Positions 49,474-59,008 of a stretch of DNA of 64,000 bases are shown here, piece after piece. The notes beneath the pieces were generated by a model that worked only from the letters and a program-made list of their open reading frames with translations, was not told the DNA's origin and ran no database searches. The DNA is taken from assembly GCF_003001675.1 (NCBI RefSeq), contig NZ_PVYW01000009.1:124001-188000 (forward strand), in the 5' to 3' direction. The position numbers were made by a program, and so were the translations under genes. Positions within the stretch are counted from its first letter, which is position 1; each line of letters begins with the position of its first letter. Origin of the DNA: Cohnella sp. SGD-V74 (GTDB lineage Bacteria > Bacillota > Bacilli > Paenibacillales > Paenibacillaceae).

Positions 49474-50352
49474 ATGCAGATTCGCAGATCACTCGGCGAA
49501 AAAATATTCGATGCCGCCAACGTCATTATTCTGGCTCTCGCTTGCGTCACGGTAATCATCCCGATCCTGCATGTCATTGCCAGCTCGCTCAGTTCGACCA
49601 ATGCGCTTATTCATGCGAAGGTCAGTATTTGGCCGGTTGATTTTAATTGGAGCAATTATGAGGCCGTTATGAAGAACAAAACGTTCTGGAGGTCGTTCAG
49701 CATTTCGATTTTCGTTGTCGTTGTCGGCACGCTGATCAACATGCTGATGACGATATTTACCGCCTATCCATTGTCCAAAAGCTATCTTCGCGGTAAAAAC
49801 GCGATTTTGATCTATATCGTATTTACAATGATATTCTATCCGCCGATGATTCCGGTTTATCTCGTCGTCAAGGATATCGGCCTGATTAATACGGTATGGG
49901 CGATGATTATTCCTGTGGCGCTGTCGCAGTTCAACCTGCTGATCTGTCTTACCTTCTTCCGGTCTTTGCCGGAGGAACTGTTCGAGGCGGCGCGGGTTGA
50001 CGGTATGGGCGAGATGAGAATGGTGATGCAAATTGCCGTGCCCCTGTCCAAGCCGATTATGATGACGCTGGGACTATTCTACGCGGTGTTTCATTGGAAC
50101 AGCTATGCAACGGCGCTTCTGTATATTACCAAAACCCATCTTAAGCCCTTGCAACTGTATTTGTACAATCTCGTAGCCAAGTCGGATATGAACGATATGC
50201 TGGCCATTGCCGCGGAATCGACGACGCAGCTGAATCCGCAGGGGCTGCAGATGGCGACGATCATGGTGGCGACGGTTCCGATTGTCATCATCTATCCGTT
50301 CATTCAGAAACATTTCATCAAAGGAGCCTTGATCGGCTCAGTCAAGGAGTAG
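49474..50352 (+). CDS. carbohydrate ABC permease, LplC/YtcP-like
   Basis: The 292-residue partner permease has six hydrophobic segments and the EAA loop EELFEAARVDGMGEMRMV (about residues 168-185). GAAAGGGGCTGG precedes ATG 49474, 16 bases after the first permease. It ends IIYPFIQKHFIKGALIGSVKE, the common C-terminus of this family. Confidence 0.93.
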   Translation: MQIRRSLGEKIFDAANVIILALACVTVIIPILHVIASSLSSTNALIHAKVSIWPVDFNWSNYEAVMKNKTFWRSFSISIFVVVVGTLINMLMTIFTAYPLSKSYLRGKNAILIYIVFTMIFYPPMIPVYLVVKDIGLINTVWAMIIPVALSQFNLLICLTFFRSLPEELFEAARVDGMGEMRMVMQIAVPLSKPIMMTLGLFYAVFHWNSYATALLYITKTHLKPLQLYLYNLVAKSDMNDMLAIAAESTTQLNPQGLQMATIMVATVPIVIIYPFIQKHFIKGALIGSVKE

Positions 50353-50376
50353 TCCGATTTGCTGGCAGCGATGTTT

Positions 50377-50391
50377 AACGGCAAAGCCGTT
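50377..50391 (+). other. short GC hairpin between permease and binding-protein genes
   Basis: AACGGC-AAA-GCCGTT without a T-run. Such stems often protect upstream mRNA or adjust the ratio of binding protein to permease. Confidence 0.4.
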
Positions 50392-50429
50392 GACATAATT
50401 AAATCATCATACAGGAGGTCAGCTGAAGG

Positions 50430-51980
50430 ATGAGACAAACAAAGCTTATTGCAATTGTATGTGCAATTCTCGTATTTGCACTTGTAGCGTCAGCCTGCTC
50501 AAGCAATGGCAGCAATACGCAAACTCCAACCAATGCGCCGGAGCAGACGAAGGACAACGTGTCAGGACAAGCGACGGATGCGCCGGCAGCACCGGTGAAG
50601 ATCAAAATGGTGGTGTCCGATCACAGCGTTCAAGCTCCGGGAGCGGACGATCCTCGGATCAAATATTTGGAGGAAAAGACAAATACGGATCTGGACATCG
50701 AGTTTTTGGCTCACGGGACTTATCTGGATCAGTTGAAGCTCCAGTTCGCTTCCGGCGAATTCCCGGATGTGTACCAGTCTTGGTCCGGACCTGAACTGGA
50801 TTTGATCGAGGGCGGCAAAATATTGGCTCTTAACGATTTGATTGATCAATACGGTCCGAATTTGAAAGCGAACATTCCTCAGGCGGCATGGGATGCCGTT
50901 ACGGTAAAGGGCGAAATTCTTGCCATTCCGCAGCCGGCTTTGACGCAATCCGGTCAAGTGATGTTCATTCGCAAGGATTGGCTGAATAAGCTGAATCTGC
51001 AAGTTCCAACGACCTCCGATGAACTGCTTGAAGTTCTTCGCGCTTTCCGCGACGGAGACCCCAACGGCAACGGCGAGCCGGATGAAATTCCGTTCAGCAT
51101 GCGCGAAAACATTTCGTGGGGCGACAACATTTTCGGCATGTGGGGAGTAGGCACAGCCTGGACCGAATACTATCACAACGATGAAGTCATTCTTGGCAAC
51201 ATCCATCCGAATATTTTGAAACCGCTTGAGTATATTAATGCGCTCTGGAACGAGAAGCTCATCGATTCCGAGTTTCTGACAAATGACCGTGTAAGATGGG
51301 AATCCAAAATAAGAGCGGGTTTTGTCGGCGTATGGGGACACGCGCCAGCTCTTGTTACGCAATGGAATACCGATCTGAGAGCTTCCATCGCTGATCAGAA
51401 TCCGGAGGTCATCGTTATTCCAACCCCGAGGGGCACAGGCTACGACGGTCCGCTGGGCACGCGCTGGAGCCCGATTAACAAAACGTTTATCGTAACTAAG
51501 GACGCTGAGAATCCGGAAGCCATCATTCGCTACTTCGATTGGCTCATGAGCGAAGAAGGCCAAATATTCGCAGAACTGGGCATCGAGGGGGACACTTTCT
51601 TTACCGCTACCTCGGACGGTCGAATTACATTCGACGCGAAGAAGGCGGAAGGCATCCGCTGGCTGGATACGGTTGTGCGCGTTCACGGCTACAATCCGGA
51701 AATGACGCGAATCAAGCTCGGCGACGATGAGATGTTCGCATATCTTGATGAAGCTTATACAATCGCCAATACGGAAGGCTTCGTCAATGAAGCGGTCGGT
51801 ATGCCGCCCATTGCAGATGAGCGCAATATGACGACGATGTTCCGCGAAGCGGCTGCGAAGGTGCTTATCGGACACGCGCCTCTCAGCGATTACGAGAAGT
51901 TTATGGCGGATTGGAGAGCGCAAGGCGGCGACGACTTGATCAAGGAAAGAACCGCTTGGTACAACGAGAACCGCAAATAA
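50430..51980 (+). CDS. extracellular solute-binding lipoprotein 2 (transporter subunit)
   Basis: The 516-residue lipoprotein has a signal peptide ending in the lipobox ASAC (Cys23), a Ser/Thr/Gln linker to about residue 45, and a carbohydrate-binding fold of the LplA type. It shares long blocks with the protein at 43870-45396 and lies directly behind the two permease genes, so it is the importer receptor. ACAGGAGGTC precedes the ATG. Ligand is not known from sequence; the downstream sulfatase and hydrolase suggest a sulfated oligosaccharide. Confidence 0.93.
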   Translation: MRQTKLIAIVCAILVFALVASACSSNGSNTQTPTNAPEQTKDNVSGQATDAPAAPVKIKMVVSDHSVQAPGADDPRIKYLEEKTNTDLDIEFLAHGTYLDQLKLQFASGEFPDVYQSWSGPELDLIEGGKILALNDLIDQYGPNLKANIPQAAWDAVTVKGEILAIPQPALTQSGQVMFIRKDWLNKLNLQVPTTSDELLEVLRAFRDGDPNGNGEPDEIPFSMRENISWGDNIFGMWGVGTAWTEYYHNDEVILGNIHPNILKPLEYINALWNEKLIDSEFLTNDRVRWESKIRAGFVGVWGHAPALVTQWNTDLRASIADQNPEVIVIPTPRGTGYDGPLGTRWSPINKTFIVTKDAENPEAIIRYFDWLMSEEGQIFAELGIEGDTFFTATSDGRITFDAKKAEGIRWLDTVVRVHGYNPEMTRIKLGDDEMFAYLDEAYTIANTEGFVNEAVGMPPIADERNMTTMFREAAAKVLIGHAPLSDYEKFMADWRAQGGDDLIKERTAWYNENRK

Positions 51981-51992
51981 GATGCAAGGTTA

Positions 51993-52027
51993 GAGGGAGG
52001 AGTATGAACAGCATGCTCTTCCCTCTT
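51993..52027 (+). terminator. strong hairpin after binding protein 2 (partial terminator)
   Basis: A 15-bp stem (AGAGGGAGGAGTATG with CATGCTCTTCCCTCT, two G-U pairs) with a 5-base loop begins 13 bases after the stop. Only a short T-rich tail follows, so read-through into the hydrolase gene is likely. Confidence 0.6.
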
Positions 52028-52083
52028 CTTCCAATGATTTGCCGGGCGTCCGGTGACATTTTGACAAACGGGAAGTGGTATTG

Positions 52084-53337
52084 ATGACAACAGGATATTT
52101 CACTACGAAATGCGTGGATGGACGCTGGCAGTTGATTGACTCCAACGGCAAACCCGTTTTTTCCCTCGGGATGAACGGTGTATACAATCAAATTATTGAT
52201 CAATCGGCTTGGCTGCGCGTCGATTTTGTGGATAAGTACGGCGCCGATGCCAACTGGTTGAAGCGCTGGGCCGACGACAAGCTGCGGCAAGTGAAGGGCT
52301 GGGGCTTCAATACGTTGGGCGCCTGGCACGAAAAATATTACTGGGGCGACGGCACGCCGAAAACGGTTGAAATTCGTATGTCCCGATTTGCCAAAAAGGC
52401 GAATTTCGATTGGGGCATCGGTTTTCCTGACGTGTTTGATAAAAGCTTCAAGGCGTCCGTGTACAAGGCGCTGGCTGAGTGTTTTTATGAAAAGGGAGAG
52501 GATCTGCTGCAGGATCGAGGATTGATCGGCTACTATACCGACAATGAATTGCATTGGTGGGGCTCATCGGGCAAATGGGGCGACAACGATCCCGACCTTG
52601 GCTACCAGTCCACAGGTCTGGTAGACGATTACTTCGAGCTGGCGCCGCATGCTGCCGGTAAACAGGCATGGGTTCAGTTTATTGCCGACAAGTACGGCTC
52701 GATCGAGCGCTTGAACGAGGCATGGGGCAGCGAATATCTGGAATTGGACGATCTTCTTTATATTGCGGTGTACCGGGCAAAGCCGAACGTGCTGGAGGAG
52801 GATAAAACCGGATTTTTGCGCCGGATTGCCGAGGTGTACTTCTCGACCACAAATGCGGCCCTGCGTCTGTATGACCCGCATCGCCTCAATTTGGGCTGCC
52901 GCATGGTCGGAACGAGCACGCCGCCGGTTGTGTTGGAAGTGATGAAGGAATACGCGGACCTCCTGTCGCTTAATTTCTACAGTTTTGAGCTGCCGGAGAA
53001 ATGGCTGCAGGCTGTCAGCCAAATGATGAACATGCCGATTATGATAACGGAATTCAGCTTTTGCGCAGGCCGCGAAGCGGGGTATTTGAAAAGCACTAAC
53101 GGAGCAAGAAACGTATTGGTCCGCGACCAGGCGCGCCGCGCGGAGGCGTACAGCGCATTTGTCAATCGGGCGGCAAGTCTTCCTTATATGGTGGGAGTAC
53201 ATTGGTTCGCCCTGTACGATTATGCCAATCCGGACGGACTGATCGGCAACTACGGCTGTCTCGATATGCACGACGAGCCATGGGAGCAGTTTGTAGCGGC
53301 GATAACGCCTGTGAACGCGGCGTTGAACGGCAGGTAA
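52084..53337 (+). CDS. clan GH-A-like glycoside hydrolase (agarase/beta-galactosidase-like)
   Basis: The 417-residue TIM-barrel enzyme has an acid/base candidate in GYYTDNELHWWG (Glu155, after the Asn typical of clan GH-A) and a nucleophile candidate in MPIMITEFSF (Glu323). KGWGFNTLGAWHEKY, DKYGSIERLNEAWGSEY and VGVHWFALYDYANPDGLIGNYG are reminiscent of proteins annotated as agarase-like or GH42/GH50-like. There is no signal peptide, so it acts in the cytoplasm on imported oligosaccharide. ATG 52084 is chosen with GGAAG eight bases upstream. The exact family and linkage cannot be fixed by eye. Confidence 0.78.
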   Translation: MTTGYFTTKCVDGRWQLIDSNGKPVFSLGMNGVYNQIIDQSAWLRVDFVDKYGADANWLKRWADDKLRQVKGWGFNTLGAWHEKYYWGDGTPKTVEIRMSRFAKKANFDWGIGFPDVFDKSFKASVYKALAECFYEKGEDLLQDRGLIGYYTDNELHWWGSSGKWGDNDPDLGYQSTGLVDDYFELAPHAAGKQAWVQFIADKYGSIERLNEAWGSEYLELDDLLYIAVYRAKPNVLEEDKTGFLRRIAEVYFSTTNAALRLYDPHRLNLGCRMVGTSTPPVVLEVMKEYADLLSLNFYSFELPEKWLQAVSQMMNMPIMITEFSFCAGREAGYLKSTNGARNVLVRDQARRAEAYSAFVNRAASLPYMVGVHWFALYDYANPDGLIGNYGCLDMHDEPWEQFVAAITPVNAALNGR

Positions 53338-53354
53338 TAAAGGAGAGAGGTTTT

Positions 53355-54821
53355 GTGAGAGCGATTATGGTCATGTTCGATTCCTTGAACCGTCATATGC
53401 TGCCTCCATACGGGGGCAGGTCCGTTCACGCGCCGAACTTTGAAAGATTGGCCGAGAGAGCAGTTGTATTCGATCAATGCTGGATCGGGAGCATGCCGTG
53501 CATGCCGGCCAGAAGGGAGCTTCATACAGGCAGATACAATTTCCTGCACCGCAGTTGGGGGCCGCTGGAGCCCTATGACGACTCTATGCCGGAATTATTG
53601 AAGCAATCTGGAATTTATACGCATTTGACTACGGACCATCAACATTATTTTGAGGATGGCGGGGGTACCTATCATTCCAGATACAATACCTTTTCATTTC
53701 AACGCGGGCAGGAAGGCGATGCATGGAAGGGAGAGGCGGCCGATCCGTCGCCTCCGCCGCATATCGGCGGACAGTCTGGCAACAGGCTTATGCGTCAGGA
53801 CTGGATCAACCGCAAATATATAACGAGCGAGGATCATTTTCCGCAGGCGCTGACGTTCCGCGAAGGGTTGGAATTTATTGCGGTTAACAGGAATGCGGAC
53901 AACTGGTTCTTGCAGTTGGAAACTTTCGATCCGCATGAGCCGTTTTATGCTCCCGAGCGGTTCAGGGAATTGTACCCGCATGCGTACGACGGTCCGCACT
54001 TTGATTGGCCAAGTTATGGACGAGTGAAGGAGACAGCGGAGCAGGTCGAGCATGTACGATATGAATATGCTGCGCTGGTAAGCATGTGCGATTATTATTT
54101 GGGCAAGGTGCTTGATGAGATGGACAGGCTGGGGCTATGGGAAGACACGCTTCTGATTGTCAATACGGACCACGGCTACTTGCTTGGCGAGCACGACTGG
54201 TGGGCGAAGACGGTGCAGCCATTTTACAATGAGGTTGCGCGGATGCCGTTGTTTGTGTGGGACCCGAGAAGCGGGAAGCGGGGAGAGCGGCGGCAAAGTC
54301 TGGTCCAGACGATCGATCTGGCGCCGACGCTGCTCGATTATTTCGGCTTACCGATTCCGGAGGGCATGCAAGGCAGGCCGCTCGGGCCGATTGTTGCAGG
54401 CGAGGAGTCGGAGCGCGAAGCGGTGCTGTTCGGTTTGTTCGGCGCGCATGTCAACTGCACGGACGGCAGGTATGTCTATATGAAAGCGCCTGTGAGGCCG
54501 GACAACTCGCCGCTTTACAATTACACGCTGATGCCTTGCCATATGCGGAGTATGTTCGGCGTAGAGGAGCTGCGGACGATGGCGCTTGCTCCGCCGTTCA
54601 GCTTTACGAAGGGGGTTGCGCTGATGCGGACAGATGCGAGCAGTATGACTGCGGCGCATTCGTTCGGCGATTTGCTGTTCGACTTGCAGAGTGACTCTCA
54701 ACAGCTCGCGCCGCTGCAGGACACTGATGCGATTGAGCGTATGTCCGGACTGATGCGCAGCTTGATGCGGGAGAGCGACGCTCCCGCCGAGCAATACGAG
54801 CGGCTCGGGCTGGAGCCGTAA
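53355..54821 (+). CDS. cytoplasmic Cys-type sulfatase (S1 family)
   Basis: The 488-residue protein carries the sulfatase signature CMPARRELHTGR with C-x-P-x-R (Cys49, Pro51, Arg53); this cysteine would be converted to formylglycine. Metal-site candidates are Asp9 and DHGYLLGEHDWWAK, and the fold continues with LVQTIDLAPTLLDYFGLPIPEGMQGRPL. No signal peptide is present. Start GTG 53355 follows AGGAGAGAGG, 17 bases after the hydrolase gene. No maturase gene (anSME or FGE) is in the window. It may instead be read as a generic alkaline-phosphatase-fold hydrolase, but the CxPxR motif argues for sulfatase. Confidence 0.87.
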   Translation: MRAIMVMFDSLNRHMLPPYGGRSVHAPNFERLAERAVVFDQCWIGSMPCMPARRELHTGRYNFLHRSWGPLEPYDDSMPELLKQSGIYTHLTTDHQHYFEDGGGTYHSRYNTFSFQRGQEGDAWKGEAADPSPPPHIGGQSGNRLMRQDWINRKYITSEDHFPQALTFREGLEFIAVNRNADNWFLQLETFDPHEPFYAPERFRELYPHAYDGPHFDWPSYGRVKETAEQVEHVRYEYAALVSMCDYYLGKVLDEMDRLGLWEDTLLIVNTDHGYLLGEHDWWAKTVQPFYNEVARMPLFVWDPRSGKRGERRQSLVQTIDLAPTLLDYFGLPIPEGMQGRPLGPIVAGEESEREAVLFGLFGAHVNCTDGRYVYMKAPVRPDNSPLYNYTLMPCHMRSMFGVEELRTMALAPPFSFTKGVALMRTDASSMTAAHSFGDLLFDLQSDSQQLAPLQDTDAIERMSGLMRSLMRESDAPAEQYERLGLEP

Positions 54822-54952
54822 CTGAAGAGCATGGGAAGGCGGCCTTATCTTGTCGCGGCGATCGATCTATTCCCGAACCATCTTCGACTTTCCCCTCTTT
54901 GCCTTCACTCCCCTTATTAGCTTATCTGATTAATGCTATAAGATCATTCTAA

Positions 54953-54981
54953 TTGACCCGTCCCGCTGGCTGTGGTAGGTT
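54953..54981 (+). promoter_or_regulatory. promoter region of cysJI
   Basis: TTGACC (54953-54958), 17-base spacer, TAGGTT (54976-54981). Just upstream, CTTAT and ATAAG (54931-54952 region) form an inverted pair about 12 bases apart, a layout that could suit a LysR-type activator such as CysL. The rest of 54822-55055 contains nothing else that I can support. Confidence 0.45.
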
Positions 54982-55055
54982 CAATAAGTAAAATAAATTA
55001 AGTTAACATGAATACTAGGAATAACGACTAGCATACGCGCGTGAGGTGGATAACG

Positions 55056-56900
55056 TTGGTTCTTCAAGTAACGAACAGTCCTTTCGATCAGGAGCAAGCC
55101 GACCTGCTCAATCGGTTATTGCCCCGCTTAACGGAATCGCAGCGAATCTGGTTAAGCGGTTATTTATCGGCCTATTCCTCCGGAGCCGCCTTGGCCGCTC
55201 CGACGGCTGGCGTCCCGGCGGCTCTGCCTGCGGAGGCCGTTAGCGCGCCTGTCGCTCCGGCCGCACCGAAAGAAGCGACCGTGCTCTTCGGATCGCAGAC
55301 GGGCAACAGCAGCAAGCTGGCGAAAAAGCTGACGAAGAAGCTGGAAGAGCAAGGCTTGCAGGTTACGCTGGCTTCGATGAACGATTTCAAACCGAATACG
55401 CTGAAGAACGTCAGCCAGCTGCTGATCGTGGTCAGCACGCACGGCGAAGGGGAACCGCCCGACAGCGCGCTCGCCTTCCACGAGTTCCTGCACAGCAAGA
55501 GGGCGCCGAAGCTGGAGTCGCTCGGGTTCTCCGTGCTGGCGCTGGGCGACACGTCTTACGAGTTTTTCTGCCAGACGGGCAAAGATTTCGACAAGCGGCT
55601 GGAAGAGCTCGGCGGCAAGCGTCTTGTAGATCGCGTCGATTGCGACGTGGACTACGACGAGGCGGCCGAGCAGTGGATTGGGCAGGTCGTATCCGCGCTT
55701 AGCGCGCCTGCTGCGGCTCCGGTTGGCGCCGCAGCTCCATCTGCGACAGCTTCCGGTATCGCGGTCGAATCCGAATATACGAGATCGAACCCGTTCCAAG
55801 CGGAAGTTCTCGAGAATTTGAACTTGAACGGACGCGGCTCCGATCGGGAGACGAGACATTTGGAGATTTCCCTGGAAGGCTCCAATCTGCAGTATGAACC
55901 GGGCGACAGCCTGGGCATCTATCCGGAGAACGATCCGGAACTGGTCGCCGAGCTGATCGAAGCGATGGGCTGGTCTGCCGGAGAGCAAGTCGCGGTAGGC
56001 AAAAACGGAGACAAGCTCCCGCTGGGCGAAGCGCTGCGGAAGCATTACGAGATTACGGTGCTGACGAAGCCTCTGTTGGAGCAGATCGCCAAGCTGGCGC
56101 CGAGCAGCGGAGTGGGCGAGCTGCTGCAAGCAGGCAAGGAGCAGGAGCTTCGCGCCTATATCGCCGACCGGGATTTGCTCGACTTGGCGACGGATTACCC
56201 GCTCAAAGGCGTACCGGCCAGCGAGTTCACGACGGTCCTCCGCAAGCTGCCGGCCCGCTTGTATTCCATTGCAAGCAGCCCCAGCGCTTATCCGGGAGAA
56301 GTTCACGTGACGGTTCGCTCGGTGCGTTACGAAGCCCGCGGCCGCGCCCGCAAAGGCGTCTGCTCGGTGCATCTGGCCGAGAGAGTCGCGGCTGGCGATC
56401 CGATTCCCGTTTTCGTTCAGCAGAACGACAACTTTAAGCTTCCGCACAATCCCGAGGCGCCGATCATCATGATCGGACCGGGCACCGGCGTCGCTCCGTT
56501 CCGGGCGTTCCTGGGAGAGCGAGAAGAGACCGGAGCGACGGGTAAATCGTGGCTCTTCTATGGAGACCAGCATTTCGCCACCGACTTCCTGTACCAGGTC
56601 GAATGGCAGCGCTGGCTGAAAGACGGCGTGCTGACGCGCATGGACGTCGCTTTTTCCCGAGATACGGACCAGAAGGTGTACGTGCAGCACAGAATGCGGG
56701 AGAACGCCAAGGAACTCTACCAGTGGCTGCAGGACGGCGCGTACGTCTATGTGTGCGGGGACGAGAAAAAGATGGCGCACGACGTTCACCGGGCGTTGTT
56801 GGACATACTCGTACAAGAAGGCGGCATGACGCCGGAAGCGGCGGGCGAGTACATGGCTCAGTTGCAGCAGCAGAAACGTTATCAGAGGGACGTCTATTAA
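55056..56900 (+). CDS. cysJ: sulfite reductase flavoprotein subunit
   Basis: The 614-residue NADPH-dependent flavoprotein passes electrons to the CysI subunit. It has a flavodoxin domain ([16 protein letters not shown], about residues 80-95), an FAD-binding domain ([16 protein letters not shown]) and an NADPH-binding domain ([34 protein letters not shown], ending in QKRYQRDVY). The start is TTG 55056 behind GAGGTGGAT, and the following [17 protein letters not shown] matches the opening of B. subtilis CysJ as I recall it. Confidence 0.95.
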   Translation: MVLQVTNSPFDQEQADLLNRLLPRLTESQRIWLSGYLSAYSSGAALAAPTAGVPAALPAEAVSAPVAPAAPKEATVLFGSQTGNSSKLAKKLTKKLEEQGLQVTLASMNDFKPNTLKNVSQLLIVVSTHGEGEPPDSALAFHEFLHSKRAPKLESLGFSVLALGDTSYEFFCQTGKDFDKRLEELGGKRLVDRVDCDVDYDEAAEQWIGQVVSALSAPAAAPVGAAAPSATASGIAVESEYTRSNPFQAEVLENLNLNGRGSDRETRHLEISLEGSNLQYEPGDSLGIYPENDPELVAELIEAMGWSAGEQVAVGKNGDKLPLGEALRKHYEITVLTKPLLEQIAKLAPSSGVGELLQAGKEQELRAYIADRDLLDLATDYPLKGVPASEFTTVLRKLPARLYSIASSPSAYPGEVHVTVRSVRYEARGRARKGVCSVHLAERVAAGDPIPVFVQQNDNFKLPHNPEAPIIMIGPGTGVAPFRAFLGEREETGATGKSWLFYGDQHFATDFLYQVEWQRWLKDGVLTRMDVAFSRDTDQKVYVQHRMRENAKELYQWLQDGAYVYVCGDEKKMAHDVHRALLDILVQEGGMTPEAAGEYMAQLQQQKRYQRDVY

Positions 56901-56934
56901 TTCGGTCCCGACGATCGCGAGAGGAGAATACAGA

Positions 56935-58650
56935 ATGTCGGAAAATAACTTGATGAACCCGAACAGCGCTCCGCACAGCGATGTTGAAGATATTAAAATT
57001 CGCAGTAACTATTTGCGCGGCGTGTTGGAGGAGGCGTTGGCGGATCGGATTACGGGTTCCATCCCGGAGGACGAGAACCGGCTGATGAAGTTCCACGGCA
57101 GCTACATGCAGGACGACCGCGATTTGCGCAACGAGAGGGCGAAGCAGAAGCTGGAACCGGCTTACCAGTTCATGCTCCGGATTCGCGCTCCCGGAGGCGT
57201 CGTGACGCCGGAGCAATGGCTCATGATGGACCGGATCGCGCAGCAATACGCGAACGGCTCGATCCGGTTGACGACCCGTCAATCGGTGCAGCTGCACGGC
57301 ATTATCAAATGGAATATGAAGAAGACGATCCAGGAAATCAACGCTTCGCTGCTGACGACGCTGGCGGCTTGCGGCGACGTGAACCGGAACGTAATGGCGA
57401 CGCCGAATCCGTATCAATCGGAAGTTCACTCCGAAGTGTACGAATGGTCTTCGCGCATTAGCCGCCATCTGGAGCCTCAGACGAACGCCTACCACGAAAT
57501 CTGGCTGGACGGGGAGAAGGTCGTCGACACGAATGCGGACCAGGAGCCGATCTACGGCCCGGTATACTTGCCGCGGAAGTTCAAGATCGGGCTGGCCGTT
57601 CCTCCGACGAACGACGTTGACGTGTTTTCCCAGGACCTGGGCTTTATCGCCATCATCGAGAACGGCAAGCTGCAAGGCTTCAACGTAACGGTCGGCGGCG
57701 GCATGGGCATGACGCACGGAGATACGAAGACGTATCCGCAAGTGGCGCGCGTCATCGGCTTCTGCAAGCCGGAACAAGTCGTCGACGTCGCGGAGAAGAC
57801 GGTGACGATCCAACGCGATTACGGAGATCGCGCCGTGCGCAAGCACGCGAGATTCAAGTACACGATCGACGACCGCGGCCTCGACTGGTTCAAGGACGAG
57901 CTGACCAAGCGGCTTGGCTGGAAGCTCGAAGAAGCGCGCGAGTACCATTTCGACCACAACGGCGACCGCAACGGCTGGGTGAAGGGCATTAACGGCAAGT
58001 GGCACTTTACGCTGTTCATCCAGAACGGACGAATCAAAGACGAAGAAGGCTATCCGCTGATGACGGGGCTGCGGGAGATCGCCCAGGTGCATACCGGAGA
58101 TTTCCGGCTTACGCCGAACCAGAGCCTGATCATCGGCAACGTCAGCACGCAGAAGAAGAAAAAGATCGAGGCGCTGATCCAGACGTATGGACTTACGGAC
58201 GGCAAGCATTATTCCGCGCTGCGAAGAAATTCGATGGCCTGCGTGGCCTTGCCGACGTGCGGGCTGGCGATGGCCGAGTCCGAGCGCTACTTGCCGGACC
58301 TGATGGAGAAAATCGAGCCTATGCTGGAGAGCAACGGATTGCGCGACGACGATATCGTCATCCGCATGACCGGCTGCCCGAACGGCTGCGCCCGTCCCGC
58401 GCTCGCGGAGATCGCGTTCATCGGGAAAGCTCCCGGCAAGTACAACATGTACTTGGGCGGAGGCTTCGCCGGTCAGCGTCTGAACAAGCTGTACAAGGAA
58501 AATATCGGGGAGAAGGAAATACTGGACTCCCTGTCGCCGATCATTGAGCAGTACGCCAAAGAGCGCAATGAGGGCGAACATTTCGGAGATTTCGTCATCC
58601 GGGCGGGGCATGTCAAGGAAGTGCTGTCCGGCCAGGATTTCCACTCTTAA
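56935..58650 (+). CDS. cysI: sulfite reductase hemoprotein subunit
   Basis: The 571-residue enzyme reduces sulfite to sulfide with siroheme and a [4Fe-4S] cluster. The four cluster cysteines lie in [13 protein letters not shown] (with the preceding ACVALPTCG) and [11 protein letters not shown]; siroheme-contact arginines fall in [19 protein letters not shown] precedes ATG 56935, 35 bases after cysJ, so the pair is an operon. A palindromic repeat element begins eight bases after the stop. Confidence 0.96.
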   Translation: MSENNLMNPNSAPHSDVEDIKIRSNYLRGVLEEALADRITGSIPEDENRLMKFHGSYMQDDRDLRNERAKQKLEPAYQFMLRIRAPGGVVTPEQWLMMDRIAQQYANGSIRLTTRQSVQLHGIIKWNMKKTIQEINASLLTTLAACGDVNRNVMATPNPYQSEVHSEVYEWSSRISRHLEPQTNAYHEIWLDGEKVVDTNADQEPIYGPVYLPRKFKIGLAVPPTNDVDVFSQDLGFIAIIENGKLQGFNVTVGGGMGMTHGDTKTYPQVARVIGFCKPEQVVDVAEKTVTIQRDYGDRAVRKHARFKYTIDDRGLDWFKDELTKRLGWKLEEAREYHFDHNGDRNGWVKGINGKWHFTLFIQNGRIKDEEGYPLMTGLREIAQVHTGDFRLTPNQSLIIGNVSTQKKKKIEALIQTYGLTDGKHYSALRRNSMACVALPTCGLAMAESERYLPDLMEKIEPMLESNGLRDDDIVIRMTGCPNGCARPALAEIAFIGKAPGKYNMYLGGGFAGQRLNKLYKENIGEKEILDSLSPIIEQYAKERNEGEHFGDFVIRAGHVKEVLSGQDFHS

Positions 58651-58657
58651 TTCGAAC

Positions 58658-58875
58658 GGGGTTGTCCCATAAGTAAGAAGAGACGTACCGAACAATTATC
58701 GATGAATAGATGTTTATGGGTATCTATCTCCTTCCGATGCTATACGATCCTGAAATTTTGAACTGGTAAACCCGTGGCAGGGTCATTTCAGGACCGTATG
58801 AGGCAGTCTCCAGGAGATAGATACCCACTTTTTTTCAACGATAATTTTGTACGTCTCTACTTATGGGACAGCCCC
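58658..58875. repeat. 218-bp MITE-like element, one long imperfect palindrome
   Basis: Its ends GGGGTTGTCCCATAAGTA and TACTTATGGGACAGCCCC are inverted copies with one mismatch. Inward, GAGACGTAC/GTACGTCTC, ATTATCG/CGATAAT, GGGTATCTATCTCC/GGAGATAGATACCC and ATCCTGAAAT/ATTTCAGGAC also match in order, so nearly the entire element can fold into one hairpin. No ORF inside. Its GGGNTGTCCCATAAGT ends resemble those of IS-derived MITEs common in this group. It also serves as a strong hairpin behind cysI. Confidence 0.85.
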
Positions 58876-59008
58876 TTTTCTACTTTTCGATGAGTGTTAC
58901 GGCTTCCTGGCTACTTGCGGAAAAGCTCCGTTTTATTTGTTCTTTAGAACCGGCCGAGAAAATCCGATAATAATGGAGGGATAAACGAACAGTCGCGGAG
59001 GTGACGCC

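Noticed and set aside
53202..53354. Longer sulfatase start within the hydrolase gene
   Set aside because: Would overlap the hydrolase by over 130 bases with no ribosome binding site; GTG 53355 has AGGAGAGAGG and the family's N-terminus.
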